A stretch of 57,910 nucleotides of DNA, taken from positions 1 to 57,910 of the forward strand of contig CANQWS010000021.1 in assembly GCA_947627615.1 (NCBI GenBank), read 5' to 3'. The notes below the pieces were generated by a model, which worked only from the letters and a program-made list of their open reading frames with translations, had not been told where the DNA came from and did not search any database. Numbering within the stretch: the stretch's first letter is position 1; each line of letters starts with the position of its first letter. Both the position numbers and the translations under genes were made by a program. The DNA comes from an uncultured Muribaculaceae bacterium. Its GTDB lineage: Bacteria > Bacteroidota > Bacteroidia > Bacteroidales > Muribaculaceae. Positions 30,601-38,130 of this stretch are shown piece after piece.

Positions 30601-32982
30601 GTTCACAAGACCGTTTAGGATATCGGCGAGGGCGTCTGCAAGCTCTTTCGCCTTTTTCTTGAGCTCGTCACCATCCAAAAGCTTTTTGAGCTTATCAATC
30701 CACTCGTTGATTTTGTCTGCCAGTAGATCCCCGATGCCCTCCCAATCCTGAGAATCAAACGCAATCTTGAGTTTTCCAAACCAATCTTTGACGTCCTCAG
30801 GCAGGATGGAATCAATCGGAACCTCTTCGAAACGGTCAGAACCATCGTCCGCCCCTGCCGCTGCACTTGATTTGTCGCTGCCATCGTCAATGGTCGTCAG
30901 GGTATCAAAAGACGCAAGTGATCCCTCCGCCTCTTCGGCGGCGTCTGCTGTGTCTCGTAGACTGTCTGCATAGCTGGAGGTCTGCTTTTTGGCCACGGTG
31001 ATAGTCTTCTTGCCGGCAAGCATGCCAAACAATGCGCTGAGGTATGTAACGGCAGTGGAAAGCCCAGAGATGAAGGATTGAATCACAGGCCCTACAGTAT
31101 TGATGAGGTCCTCTAACGAGGCCGCGATATTTCCTGCTAGTTCGCTGGTTGTGTTGCGGATGCCCGAAATAGTGTTGTCAAAGTCGTTTGAGAACTTCAC
31201 CAGGGCGCTAAATGCGTTCTTGATCTCCGTCACAACGTAGGAGATGAACATGCGCTTAAACCGGCTGATGAGCATGCGCTTGAAACTGGTTAGCGCTTTT
31301 GCCAGGGCGTTCACGTTGGGTGTCGCCTTCTTTGCCCGTGTAGCCAGTTCCTTGATCTTATCGGCCACGGCCTTTGCACCTTTAGCAATCCCATTAAATA
31401 CGCCCTTGAACGTCATGAGCTGGATTTTCATCAGCTGCTTTACGGCGCCGGCGGCGGCAGACCCTAGCCGCCCCAAGGCCTGCGTGGCGGTGCTGACATA
31501 GCTCTGTGAAAAGGATAGCAACGCAGGGCCCGCATTTTTAGCGCCGGCCGCTATCTTGTCGAAGAGGCTGCTGCCGTTTCCCGCGTTTTGCTGCTCGGAC
31601 TCGTACTGCTTTAGTGCGGCTGATGCCTCATCTAACTGTCGTTTCAGGTCGTCATACTGCGCATAGCCGGGGCCAAAACCTCTAGCTTGCAGTTCTGCAA
31701 GCTCCTCTTTCCAGCGCTGTACGTTCTGGTAGATCTCAACAATTCGCGGGTTTGTCTGCTCCAGCTCCTGATTAATCGCTTTGATTTGCGCTTTGACCTC
31801 TTCATACTCAGCGTTGTAGAAATTGCCACTGCGCTTCATCTCATCGCGCTTTTCAATCAGCGCTTGCAGCTCCGCCTCCATCTGCTCGATGGTTCGAAGC
31901 TCCTCTTCTTCCGGCGGAACGGTGCTCTTGCCGGCCACTTGTGCGGCAAGCTCGTTAAGCCGCTCCCGCGCTTCGATAAGCTGTTGTAGGGCGGCGGCCT
32001 CTTCCTCAGCGCCCCGGTTTTGGAGGTAGTTGGTCTCAGCAATACGGGCGTTTAGCTTGGCTTGCTCGATCTCCTCAGCACCTATCAAGTCTCTGTGCTG
32101 CGCAAGTTTCGCTTCGGCCTCCTGTAGCAGGGCGTTCAGTTGCTGCCATTCTGCCGTGTTCGATACGGTCGTATACGCCGTGCCGCTTGCTTCCATGTTT
32201 CGCAGAACGTCGCTGCACTCTTCGGCCCTCACGGTAGCCGCCGCAATTTGGTCTTCCAGATCAGTCCACTTGGCACTATATCGACTGACGCCTTTATCTT
32301 CTAGCTCTTTTTGGCGGGCTTTCAGCTTTTCAACGCTTTCGGTGGCCGCTACCATCTGGGCCTCAAATCTCGCATACTCTTCGGTGGGTACTTGCTGCCC
32401 GCCGATTTCGTTTAACTTCTGCCGGAGGGTGTCGGCTTCAATGCCGGCCTTCTGCAAATCGTTCACAAACTTAAGCACGCCCGCGCCACTGGTAAAACCT
32501 TTCTCAATCGTTGCATCCAGCCGGCCCATCGTGCTTTCCAGCTGTCTGGCGTCCTTCTGCGGCTCCTTAAACATTTGCGACAGCTCTGCTTGCGACACCA
32601 CTGCCGCTTGTGCGGCTTGTTGCGCCGCCGCTTGCGTGGCCTTCCCGCTCTGCGCCTGGGCCTGGGCCTGCTGCTGGGCTGCTTGTGCCGCCCGCTGAGA
32701 CGCCTGAGCTTGCTGCTGCGTAGCCGCTGTGGCCGCCTGCTGTTGCTGGGTTGCCTGCTGGGCGCCGCTGGACATTGCGGCATAGATCTGCCCGGTAGTG
32801 CTGGCCAGGTTTTGCAGGACGGGCGTCATTTCTGCAAAGGATCTCTGCATGTTGTCGCCCATGGTCTTAACGGTGTCAATCAGCGTTTGGATACTTTGCA
32901 AGAGCTTGTCAGACCCCGCCTCAAAACCGCTGGTGTCCATGCCGGTGTTAAAATGCAAACTTCCGTCAGTGCCGTTTGGCAT
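27655..32982 (-). CDS. Tail tape measure protein
   Basis: 1775 residues. A Gln/Ala-rich coiled coil (about 80-150) and long coiled-coil segments to about residue 490 lead to a hydrophobic/basic segment (PALLSFSQSYVSTATQALGRLGSAAAGAVKQLM; FKRMLISRFKRMFISYVV). The central region (750-1250) holds about ten degenerate W-x-x-(L/I)-G-x-x-(L/F)-A repeats. A C-terminal array of five about 52-residue repeats (FTPFMNGVKSLFGIASPSKEM) follows. Sets tail length and is ejected during infection. By the usual 1.5 A per residue rule the tail would be roughly 260 nm. Confidence 0.93.
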   Translation of the reverse strand: MPNGTDGSLHFNTGMDTSGFEAGSDKLLQSIQTLIDTVKTMGDNMQRSFAEMTPVLQNLASTTGQIYAAMSSGAQQATQQQQAATAATQQQAQASQRAAQAAQQQAQAQAQSGKATQAAAQQAAQAAVVSQAELSQMFKEPQKDARQLESTMGRLDATIEKGFTSGAGVLKFVNDLQKAGIEADTLRQKLNEIGGQQVPTEEYARFEAQMVAATESVEKLKARQKELEDKGVSRYSAKWTDLEDQIAAATVRAEECSDVLRNMEASGTAYTTVSNTAEWQQLNALLQEAEAKLAQHRDLIGAEEIEQAKLNARIAETNYLQNRGAEEEAAALQQLIEARERLNELAAQVAGKSTVPPEEEELRTIEQMEAELQALIEKRDEMKRSGNFYNAEYEEVKAQIKAINQELEQTNPRIVEIYQNVQRWKEELAELQARGFGPGYAQYDDLKRQLDEASAALKQYESEQQNAGNGSSLFDKIAAGAKNAGPALLSFSQSYVSTATQALGRLGSAAAGAVKQLMKIQLMTFKGVFNGIAKGAKAVADKIKELATRAKKATPNVNALAKALTSFKRMLISRFKRMFISYVVTEIKNAFSALVKFSNDFDNTISGIRNTTSELAGNIAASLEDLINTVGPVIQSFISGLSTAVTYLSALFGMLAGKKTITVAKKQTSSYADSLRDTADAAEEAEGSLASFDTLTTIDDGSDKSSAAAGADDGSDRFEEVPIDSILPEDVKDWFGKLKIAFDSQDWEGIGDLLADKINEWIDKLKKLLDGDELKKKAKELADALADILNGLVNGVHWRDLGQVLAEGLNLLLNTLNEFLKKLDTGAWGRAAADLINGFIEKFDWPLLGETLGNFFNRIIDFFYEFLTGTNWAQLGAGFAASVNTFLHTVEWEKLGMTVGAGLNAIVNTIYGFVHNTEWETLGGAFAAAFNGLFSQINWGTIGTTFAEGLNGIVDAIDTFVALTDWTVLGQGLADMLIKAIEETDFADIGRTLAHTINAAITTYDAFEEEMGPWFTVFGQKLADGINTAIATTDWAGIGETLSMHFLTDAISGFLQDLNYSGIGESIGTTVDSWFNNVDWDAISFSFSTGVNGILDIIDGFLEKTHWDEYGTELGKQINQIFAGIEWDHIGTTLGDSVNEIVSSAFNLAKEIDWYSIGQDIATTASNFFSTVDWSQIFNTFFEYLSGLYQILIGFFEDIDWVQMGQDIIHEFSEIDWGQVYSSITEAIGAAFGALLGFFTGLLSGIIGEVVEWWNDHAFEDGEFSMGKFFDGILTALGDLATWVVDNIFTPFINGVKSAFGIESPSKEMAGVGGYIAEGLLNGILDPLKNIASWIGDRIFTPFMNGVKSLFGIASPSKEMEEIGGYIGDGLLNGVNDPFSNIHSWLDTHIFTPFTKGIKSLFGIASPSKETDELGGYTIEGFLNGVADGFDNVKNWLDQNVFTPFMSGIKSLFGISSPSKEMDEMGGYISDGMLDGVKDPFSSIKSWLDSNVFTPFMNGFKSLFGISSPSTVMQTQGQYLIEGLKGGVNNNWSSFATTLTSKWSSLKTQLQNTDWRSIGSSLVSGLSNGVSGAWNTLVSKVKSLASNLISSVKNVFAVGSPSKVFEEIGGFLDAGLANGIDGGASGVLRTVKNLAESVNAQGEDLSPDLTFNGGTLISGLTTVSDKLSSIATSLANIASYLDQVGGLQIPAIAAGTVIPYKARTVDDTGSTEVATQAATTQALLREILQALTGLENKEITATTPDIYLDGTRVTRIVANNANRMTVAAGKSVFIV
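28440..29136 (-). repeat. Five tandem repeats in tape measure gene
   Basis: Units of about 156 bp, each encoding (I/V)FTPFxxGxKSLFGIxSPSKEM.E.GGYI..GLLNGV.DPF..I..W. Clearly paralogous but diverged, so old duplications under selection rather than recent slippage. Confidence 0.85.
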
Positions 32983-33563
32983 TAATCTTCACCACCTTTT
33001 GTTTCGGGAGGTGGGCCAAAGAAACTGTCCAGGATGTCATTTCCGCTGCGATACCTCACAGGATTGACGCTGCATAAATTCCTATTGGCCGTGTAAAATT
33101 CTTTTTCTGCCTTTTCCAATTTCTTGTGCTTCGCCCGCTTTTGACGGATCATCAGCACATACCCCCACAGGCCGTCGCGGTCAACGGCCTGGAAGTACCC
33201 CATGAACGTCCACCAATGTAAATACTCCAGTTCCCGGACCTCTTTCCCTGCGACTTTGTTGATCTCTGGAAAGATTAGCTGTTCGTCCTTCTCCCAGTTA
33301 ACGAGTCTCGGGGAGGGCTTGTCTTCATGCTGCCCGCCGCACTCCACAAACCATACGGCTTGTTGATAGGCCTCTTCGATGTCGGCTTTTGTGAAAGTAT
33401 CTGCGTTCACGTAGAGCCGCTTTAGAAAGATATAGGCCTTCTCACTATCTGAAAGGGTCTCGTCATTCAAGGCCTGGAAAATACGCAGGATGTTTCGAAA
33501 GTCCGGTTTGATCTCGCACTCTCTGCCGTTAACCGTCAGAGACTTCGGCAGTAGCCCGATCAT
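32982..33563 (-). CDS. Gp15-family tail assembly chaperone
   Basis: 193 residues. The start LLPKSLTVNGRECEIKPDFRNILRIFQALNDETLSDSEKAYIFLKRLY and the downstream WFVECG, LEYLHWWTFMGYFQAVDRDGLWGYVLMIRQKRA match the phage Gp15 family. These proteins sit between the gpG-like chaperone and the tape measure, where lambda encodes gpGT. Here the second chaperone is a separate overlapping gene (35-base overlap with 33529-34005) with its own start rather than an evident slip site. Confidence 0.85.
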   Translation of the reverse strand: MIGLLPKSLTVNGRECEIKPDFRNILRIFQALNDETLSDSEKAYIFLKRLYVNADTFTKADIEEAYQQAVWFVECGGQHEDKPSPRLVNWEKDEQLIFPEINKVAGKEVRELEYLHWWTFMGYFQAVDRDGLWGYVLMIRQKRAKHKKLEKAEKEFYTANRNLCSVNPVRYRSGNDILDSFFGPPPETKGGED

Positions 33564-34005
33564 CTTCCACGTACTTGCTCATCCGCTTGCTGGAAAGGGC
33601 AAGTTCCTCCTCCATGGCGTCCCTGATGACGTCTCCAACGGCTTGCAGCACACGGATGACGAAAAACTCCCCACCCACACTGGAAAACGGATTCCGTTTT
33701 GCAAAGATCTGCTCTGCCTCTTCGATATCGAAAAGGGCGTTAATCCGGCCATACAGGTCCTTCTCCACCTTCTTCATGATGGCCCGGTCGGCCTCGTACG
33801 TGGCTTCGCCGTTGGCCTCGATATTCAAGGCCTCCAGCGGCTTTACCACGTTGGGCAGGTCCTTCATGACGGTCTCATAGCGGTCCAGAATAGAGAGGTC
33901 TGCCGGCCGCAGGTAGATTTTACAAATAGGCTGGTCGAACTGGTTCACGATAGGGATTTCTCGGGTACCATCATCGATGATTACTTTCTTCATGGTGTCG
34001 CCCAT
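33529..34005 (-). CDS. Tail assembly chaperone, gpG-like
   Basis: 158 residues; MKKVIIDDGTREIPIVNQFDQPICKIYLRPADLSILDRYETVMKDLP is the beta-strand plus helical arrangement of DUF6673-type chaperones located between major tail protein and Gp15. Binds the tape measure during assembly. Confidence 0.78.
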   Translation of the reverse strand: MGDTMKKVIIDDGTREIPIVNQFDQPICKIYLRPADLSILDRYETVMKDLPNVVKPLEALNIEANGEATYEADRAIMKKVEKDLYGRINALFDIEEAEQIFAKRNPFSSVGGEFFVIRVLQAVGDVIRDAMEEELALSSKRMSKYVEDDRATAEVSDG

Positions 34006-34026
34006 GGTTTTACCTCCTTATGATTA

Positions 34027-34057
34027 GACGGGGGACGGGCGCGGCCCCTCCCCCGTC
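34027..34057 (-). terminator. Very stable hairpin after tail add-on domain
   Basis: Nine-bp stem (34027-34035 with 34049-34057) plus inner GGGC/GCCC pairing, between the add-on domain stop and the chaperone ribosome site. There is no T-tract. It could reduce read-through or stabilise the abundant tail mRNA, lowering chaperone expression relative to tail protein. Confidence 0.55.
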
Positions 34058-34071
34058 TGGTGTGTAGCTTT

Positions 34072-34377
34072 TCAGATGTCGTCCAAGTAGCCGGCGGCTT
34101 TTGCCTTGGAAAAGCTACTCTTTTTGGCGGTCGCTGCCACCAGGGGCCGCATGATACGGCCCGCCTTATCCATGAGAACGGTAGACGTGAAGGTCAGGGT
34201 AAGGAACACCCCATCCTCTACGGTCTCGAAAGTGAACTTGGCGCTGGTGTCTGGCACATACAACAACCAATTCAGATCCCGTGCTGTTTTGGTCTTCTTG
34301 CCCTTCACAGTGATATCCTTGCCCGCATACTTCTGGTCAGGTGTTACGGGCAGATAATGGCCGGTGTTCTCCCCCTC
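34072..34377 (-). CDS. Tail add-on domain, second part (reached by +1 shift)
   Basis: 102 codons starting with GAG after CCC-T. Reads EGENTGHYLPV...YAGKDITVKGKK...FTFETVEDGVFLTLTFT, closely matching residues 35-110 of the capsid add-on domain (36734-37108). The 5' part of the same domain is in another frame (34376-34537). Strong conservation downstream of the break argues that it is translated. A free-standing start (ATG 34428, in this frame) would replace the conserved N-terminus by unrelated sequence. Confidence 0.7.
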   Translation of the reverse strand, partial: EGENTGHYLPVTPDQKYAGKDITVKGKKTKTARDLNWLLYVPDTSAKFTFETVEDGVFLTLTFTSTVLMDKAGRIMRPLVAATAKKSSFSKAKAAGYLDDI

Positions 34378-34384
34378 AGGGGAA
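34376..34384 (-). promoter_or_regulatory. Candidate +1 frameshift site TTC-CCC-TGA
   Basis: The first part of the add-on domain ends at CCC-TGA, and skipping one T restores the conserved frame. The capsid homologue has CCC-GAA at this point, one base shorter. CCC followed by a stop is the +1 slip context reported for Listeria phage PSA structural genes. The site is itself palindromic (TCCCC-TGA-GGGGGA). A natural one-base insertion is the alternative. Confidence 0.55.
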
Positions 34385-34537
34385 AGTGGGCATGCTATCC
34401 ACATACAGCAACGTTCCAGAGACGTCACCGCTCTCAGTGATGATGGTGTCAGGGCTTACAAGCTGAGACACCTTCAACCCGCCTGCGTCTTTGGGCTCTG
34501 ACTCCTGGGCGGGCACAGAAGCCGAGTCAGAGCCCAT
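34376..34537 (-). CDS. Tail add-on domain, first part (-1 frame of major tail protein)
   Basis: 53 codons following the major tail gene in the -1 frame. GSDSASVPAQESEPKDAGGLKVSQLVSPDTIITESGDVSGTLLYVDSMPTFP resembles the capsid counterpart PSATVPSQGTAPKDAGGKLVSDLISED...VTGTLHYVESMESFP (shown here only as matching blocks). The conserved linker upstream of any usable start supports synthesis as a fusion to the tail protein. An ATG at 34537 overlaps the tail stop but has poor ribosome-site spacing. Confidence 0.7.
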   Translation of the reverse strand: MGSDSASVPAQESEPKDAGGLKVSQLVSPDTIITESGDVSGTLLYVDSMPTFP

Positions 34538-34546
34538 TAACCCCCC
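34493..34546 (-). promoter_or_regulatory. -1 frameshift signal at end of major tail gene
   Basis: Slippery heptamer G-GGG-GGT (34546-34540) in the tail frame. The stop TAA follows at once, then a perfect 12-bp stem-loop (34524-34535 with 34493-34504, 19-base loop) four bases beyond the heptamer. tRNA re-pairing after a -1 slip is perfect (GGG, GGG). Confidence 0.8.
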
Positions 34547-35034
34547 GGCTCAGATACGGTGATCTTGCGGGTGCTCCGCACATAGGTGATGCTCTTCTTC
34601 TCGGAGATACCGAGAGGATACAGGTTAAAGGGAATCGCTGCGCCGGCGGTGTCGCCGCCGATGCTCTGGGGAATGAACATGGCGTCCTGCTCCCAGAAAT
34701 CACCGGTTACGCTGTCTGCGTCCTTGGTCTCCTCACCGAATACGGCCACACCAAACTTGCCCTTGAGGGAAGCTTCATCGGTGGTGCGGCTGATGGCGTT
34801 GGCCAACATCTTCTCGTACAGGGACCGGTCAGGATCTGCGTAGTAGGTCTCCATGTCAAGCTCAGGCTCGTAGCCGGAGTGAGTGATGAAAGACTCACCA
34901 AGCACGTTCTTGCCGGTCTCTACATCGGGGTTGAGCTCAAGGGACAGGTCGTCATTGTCAACGCCCAGGGGGTCCCACTCAGAGCCGTCCCAGGATGCTG
35001 CAAACAAAAAATGATTGCGCTCAAACTTTGCCAT
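34537..35034 (-). CDS. Major tail protein
   Basis: 165 residues ending EPGG-stop. KFERNHFLFAASWDGSEWDPLGVDNDDLSLELNPDVETGKNVLGESFITHSGYEPELDMETYYADP is the pattern of siphophage tube proteins; the body is beta-rich. A -1 shift at its last two codons would append the add-on domain encoded downstream. Forms the tail tube around the tape measure. Confidence 0.88.
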   Translation of the reverse strand: MAKFERNHFLFAASWDGSEWDPLGVDNDDLSLELNPDVETGKNVLGESFITHSGYEPELDMETYYADPDRSLYEKMLANAISRTTDEASLKGKFGVAVFGEETKDADSVTGDFWEQDAMFIPQSIGGDTAGAAIPFNLYPLGISEKKSITYVRSTRKITVSEPGG

Positions 35035-35036
35035 TT

Positions 35037-35510
35037 TTACACCCTCCTATAGGTTATTTTGAGTTGAATTTGGTACTTCGCCGCGTCGCTGCCCACCTCT
35101 GCCGGGTATGCCGTCAGTGTAGGCACGATGGAGCGCACGGCGCCCACGGGCAACTTGGGGAAATGCCGGAGGGCATTTTGCTCCTGAACCCACGCCGTTA
35201 CTGCCTCGAAAAACTGCAAATTTGCAAGGTTTTCTCTGGCGTCTGCGCCGAAATTCTCGCGGGATGCGAAAATGAAGTTCAGACTTTGGATATCGTCTGG
35301 AACCTCTTCCCCCAGTACGTTTTCATGGTAGGTGATCGTACTGGGGGAGGAATACAGCGCGTATTCTGTCGGATGTTCTGCGAGATAGTCCGCCCGGAAT
35401 CGGGCCCCCTGTTGCAGGGCTGGGCATTCCCTGAACCAATCTCGCAGGGCCTCAATGTTACTTTCCGCCGCCATTAGCAACCTCCATGGCCATAGCTCTG
35501 GCCTCGTCAA
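35037..35510 (-). CDS. Tail terminator/completion protein
   Basis: 157 residues. IEALRDWFRECPALQQGARFRADYLAEHPTEYALY...FIFASRENFGADARENLANLQFFEAVTAWVQEQN fits the minor capsid/tail completion family lying just before the major tail gene. Probably caps the tail tube for head joining. Confidence 0.75.
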   Translation of the reverse strand: MTRPELWPWRLLMAAESNIEALRDWFRECPALQQGARFRADYLAEHPTEYALYSSPSTITYHENVLGEEVPDDIQSLNFIFASRENFGADARENLANLQFFEAVTAWVQEQNALRHFPKLPVGAVRSIVPTLTAYPAEVGSDAAKYQIQLKITYRRV

Positions 35511-35925
35511 GAATGTCTTTTGCGTGGTCCGCCTTCATCCTCTCGAACCAAAACGAGCCTGCTAGGGCGTTCTTGTCCGTCTTGTACTGCAACTTACGCC
35601 CGGTGGGCTGCTTCGTAGAGCCTGGAATGCTGCGAAACGTGGTAGGTACCCCGCTATCGTCCTCAAAAATGGGGATGTTCGGCCCGTACACCTCGCCATA
35701 GTACTGGTAGTGTGCATAAGGGCCGGGGTAGACAACCACGCCGCTTCCAAAGTCGGTAACGCTGTTCGGGCTTACTGCTAGTTCGCCTCGATCCCACGGA
35801 ACGTACGGTATACACCTCTCGACAACGGCTTTATCAATCAGCTTCTGCACGGGGCCGTGGGGCTGCAGGCCATAGTGTTCGAGAAAATTAGTGGGGCCGT
35901 CATAGTGGCCGCTAAAAATCCTCAC
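35458..35925 (-). CDS. Head-tail connector (HK97 gp10-like)
   Basis: 155 residues. QKLIDKAVVERCIPYVPWDRGELAVSPNSVTDFGSGVVVYPGPYAHYQYYGEVYGPNIP is the minor-capsid motif of SPP1/TP901-type connectors, ending FWFERMKADHAKDILDEARA. Overlaps both neighbours. Confidence 0.78.
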   Translation of the reverse strand: MRIFSGHYDGPTNFLEHYGLQPHGPVQKLIDKAVVERCIPYVPWDRGELAVSPNSVTDFGSGVVVYPGPYAHYQYYGEVYGPNIPIFEDDSGVPTTFRSIPGSTKQPTGRKLQYKTDKNALAGSFWFERMKADHAKDILDEARAMAMEVANGGGK

Positions 35926-36332
35926 ACGGCTAACACCTTCCAGTGCGGGGCGTTTGGCGCCCGGCGGTTGTCCGTCACGCCTCGGATGGTGACAAACGAG
36001 GCGTGTGCGTTCTTAAGCTCCGCCGGCCGCATGGGCTCAGAGATTGCGCCCTTTACCACGATGTCGCCGGGCTGCAGCGTGAACACCGTTTCCGGCGCTT
36101 CCGCCGCTGCGTACTCGATGGGGTCTGTGTAAGACTTACCGCCGAAATCAGCGTCAAGAGGTATGCGGATGGTGCAAGTGTTCGCCGCTAGAAGGCCGTT
36201 GCTATTGACGTTAACGGACACGCCTTCATACCAGGATACCCCGGCAATCACTGTGGGGAGATAATCGTCATAGCCGGTAGCTGGGTCAAGACGGGCGTTA
36301 AAGAGCGTGATAGTGTCCGTGCATAGTCGCAT
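35922..36332 (-). CDS. Head closure protein
   Basis: 136 residues, beta-rich (TITLFNARLDPATGYDDYLPTVIAGVSWYEGVSVNVNSNGLLAANTCTIRIP), with ETVFTLQPGDIVVKGAI. Position and fold class match phage minor capsid/head-closure proteins that plug the connector after packaging. Confidence 0.72.
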   Translation of the reverse strand: MRLCTDTITLFNARLDPATGYDDYLPTVIAGVSWYEGVSVNVNSNGLLAANTCTIRIPLDADFGGKSYTDPIEYAAAEAPETVFTLQPGDIVVKGAISEPMRPAELKNAHASFVTIRGVTDNRRAPNAPHWKVLAV

Positions 36333-36717
36333 AAGGCCACACCCCCCGGTACAACAGCGGTACGCCGTTCAAGTCCAGTTCGCCCGCAAGCATTTCCAGA
36401 ATAAGCCGGTCCATCTCAGCGTTGGCCTCGGTCGCGCTCAGCACGTTCTTATACTGCTCGCTATAGCCATCGGTGGTGAAGCCGGTTACCACTGGGTTCG
36501 TCATTTGTGCGATAGCGCCGGCCTTGTTGTTCAAGTCAATCAGCGCATACACACACATTTTAACGGACTCAGGGACCTGCCCCGCCTCCTCCATGGCCTT
36601 GATCCGGTCGGCGGTCAAGTAGTCCAGCCGTTTGCGGGCCTGGAATTCCAACAGACGGAAGGGCCCTTCTGGGAGGGCCCCGCCGTACTCTTGGTACTCT
36701 TCATACGTTAAATACAT
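36298..36717 (-). CDS. Head-tail adaptor (gp6/gp15-like)
   Basis: 139 residues. MYLTYEEYQEYGGALPEGPFRLLEFQARKRLDYLTADRI is the typical start of connector proteins encoded directly after the capsid gene; all-helical N-terminal half. Binds the portal ring. Confidence 0.8.
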   Translation of the reverse strand: MYLTYEEYQEYGGALPEGPFRLLEFQARKRLDYLTADRIKAMEEAGQVPESVKMCVYALIDLNNKAGAIAQMTNPVVTGFTTDGYSEQYKNVLSATEANAEMDRLILEMLAGELDLNGVPLLYRGVWPYATMHGHYHAL

Positions 36718-36733
36718 GGCGGGGCCTCCCTTC

Positions 36734-37108
36734 TCACTTTGTTGCCGTTGCCTTGCGCCGCTTCACCGTAGCAACGGGCGTGCCCGCTGCGGCCATGATC
36801 TTATTGGGCTCCAGCGTTGCGCCCGTAAAGGTCAGAGTGAGGAACACCCCATCTTCCACGGTCTCGAAGGTGAACTTGGAGCTGGTGTCGGCCACATACA
36901 GGAGCCAGTCAAGATCTTGCGCCGTTGTGGTCTTCTTGCCCTTTACGGTGATGTCCTTACCGGCGTACTTGCTATCAAGGGTCACGGGCATGTAATGGCC
37001 AGAGTTCTCCCCTTCGGGGAAACTCTCCATGGACTCCACATAGTGCAGCGTGCCCGTTACAGCGCCATCAGCGCTAATTGCTGTGTCCTCGCTGATAAGG
37101 TCGGACAC
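36734..37108 (-). CDS. Capsid add-on (decoration) domain, -1 frame of capsid gene
   Basis: 124 residues if started at GTG 37108 (GGGAGG seven bases upstream), but the frame is open back through the capsid stop to 37180 and beyond. The upstream part encodes a linker (PSATVPSQGTAPKDAGG) conserved with the tail copy. The beta-rich domain VTGTLHYVE...YAGKDITVKGKK...FTFETVEDGVFLTLTF ends in a Lys-rich tail. Could be made both as a free protein and as a capsid-protein extension; likely displayed on the virion surface. Not recognised as a named family, though Ig-like add-ons are known to be fused to phage capsid and tail proteins by frameshifting. Confidence 0.78.
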   Translation of the reverse strand: MSDLISEDTAISADGAVTGTLHYVESMESFPEGENSGHYMPVTLDSKYAGKDITVKGKKTTTAQDLDWLLYVADTSSKFTFETVEDGVFLTLTFTGATLEPNKIMAAAGTPVATVKRRKATATK

Positions 37109-37131
37109 AAGCTTTCCTCCCGCGTCTTTAG

Positions 37132-37180
37132 GAGCCGTCCCCTGGGAGGGGACTGTTGCGGACGGCTCAATTATTCCCCC
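37132..37180 (-). promoter_or_regulatory. -1 frameshift signal at end of capsid gene
   Basis: G-GGG-GAA (37180-37174) followed at once by the stop TAA and, five bases past the heptamer, a 9-bp stem-loop (37160-37168 with 37132-37140). The P-site tRNA re-pairs perfectly on the G-run; the A-site re-pairing is poor, so efficiency should be lower than at the tail site. Confidence 0.65.
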
Positions 37181-38091
37181 GCTGCCACAAGGAAGTACAG
37201 GGCGTCCTTACGCTTGTTCAGAATGAACACGTCCTCGTGGGACTCCTCGAAATAGATATACTTGCCCTCGGTGACGGCGCTGGGCGGGTCCAGCTGGCTG
37301 AACTCGTAGCTCACAGGGGTGATGACGGCGGTGGGGTGGACCAGGAACATGTAAATCTGCTTCGCGTCCTCCGCCTTGGTGTAGCCGGTTTCAAACGTGA
37401 ACTTGGTCTGCATCAGGCTGGAAGGCACGGAGACGATCTCCACCTCGTCCAGCCGGCTGACGGTCCGGTTGATGTTGTTGGCGGTGCCAACGTTCAGAGA
37501 ACGATAGATCTTATCTGCGTTCTCAATCATCTTCTTGACCTTGGAAGTCACGTAGAGAATGCGGCCGGTGGCAGGAACGTTAGCCTCGTCCATAGCAACC
37601 ATTGCATCATCAAAGAGCTCAAGCACGCTCTCGGTGGTGGGCTCGGTGGTGACGGCGGTCTTGGCCTCGTCCTCATCGTCCTTGGCGTCCTTGGTGCTCC
37701 ACAGTTCGTACAGGTGAGAGATGGTATAAGCGTCCATCTCCGGGAACTTGTTTTGCTCATTGAATGCCTGGGTGATGTTGGTGATGCTGGCCACGGTGTT
37801 GGTCTGGTCGATATCCTGCGGGTGCACCAAGGTGCTCCACTTCCGCTGCCGCTCCAGGGGCTTGGTCTCCCAGGAGTTATCATAGTTACGGGCGGCGGTG
37901 CCGATGGTGTCGCGGTTTGCGTTCACACGGCCGGTGGTCTTGATTCGCGGAATCTCGATGGTGCGGGCGTTAACCCAACGATAGCGGCCGTTGTTCGGGG
38001 TAGCGTACAGCTGGCCAAAGTGCAATACGTTGGGGTAGGCCTGCGCAAGAGCGTTGCTATACTGCACTGCATAGTTGATAGGGCTTGCCAT
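37171..38091 (-). CDS. Major capsid protein
   Basis: 306 residues. ASPINYAVQYSNALAQAYPNVLHFGQLYATPNNGRYRWVNARTIEIPRIKTTGRVNANRDTIG is a standard start for HK97-fold capsid proteins of this type. KWSTLVHPQDIDQTNTVASITNIT and the C-terminal VHPTAVITPVSYEFSQLDPPSAVTEGKYIYFEESHEDVFIL support it. Preceded by the scaffold gene and followed by connectors. About 419 of several hundred copies could carry the add-on domain only if the -1 site is efficient; the fraction cannot be read from sequence. Confidence 0.9.
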   Translation of the reverse strand: MASPINYAVQYSNALAQAYPNVLHFGQLYATPNNGRYRWVNARTIEIPRIKTTGRVNANRDTIGTAARNYDNSWETKPLERQRKWSTLVHPQDIDQTNTVASITNITQAFNEQNKFPEMDAYTISHLYELWSTKDAKDDEDEAKTAVTTEPTTESVLELFDDAMVAMDEANVPATGRILYVTSKVKKMIENADKIYRSLNVGTANNINRTVSRLDEVEIVSVPSSLMQTKFTFETGYTKAEDAKQIYMFLVHPTAVITPVSYEFSQLDPPSAVTEGKYIYFEESHEDVFILNKRKDALYFLVAAGE

Positions 38092-38130
38092 TACTTTTTC
38101 CTCCTTTACGGAAATTTGGTGTGGAGTCGC

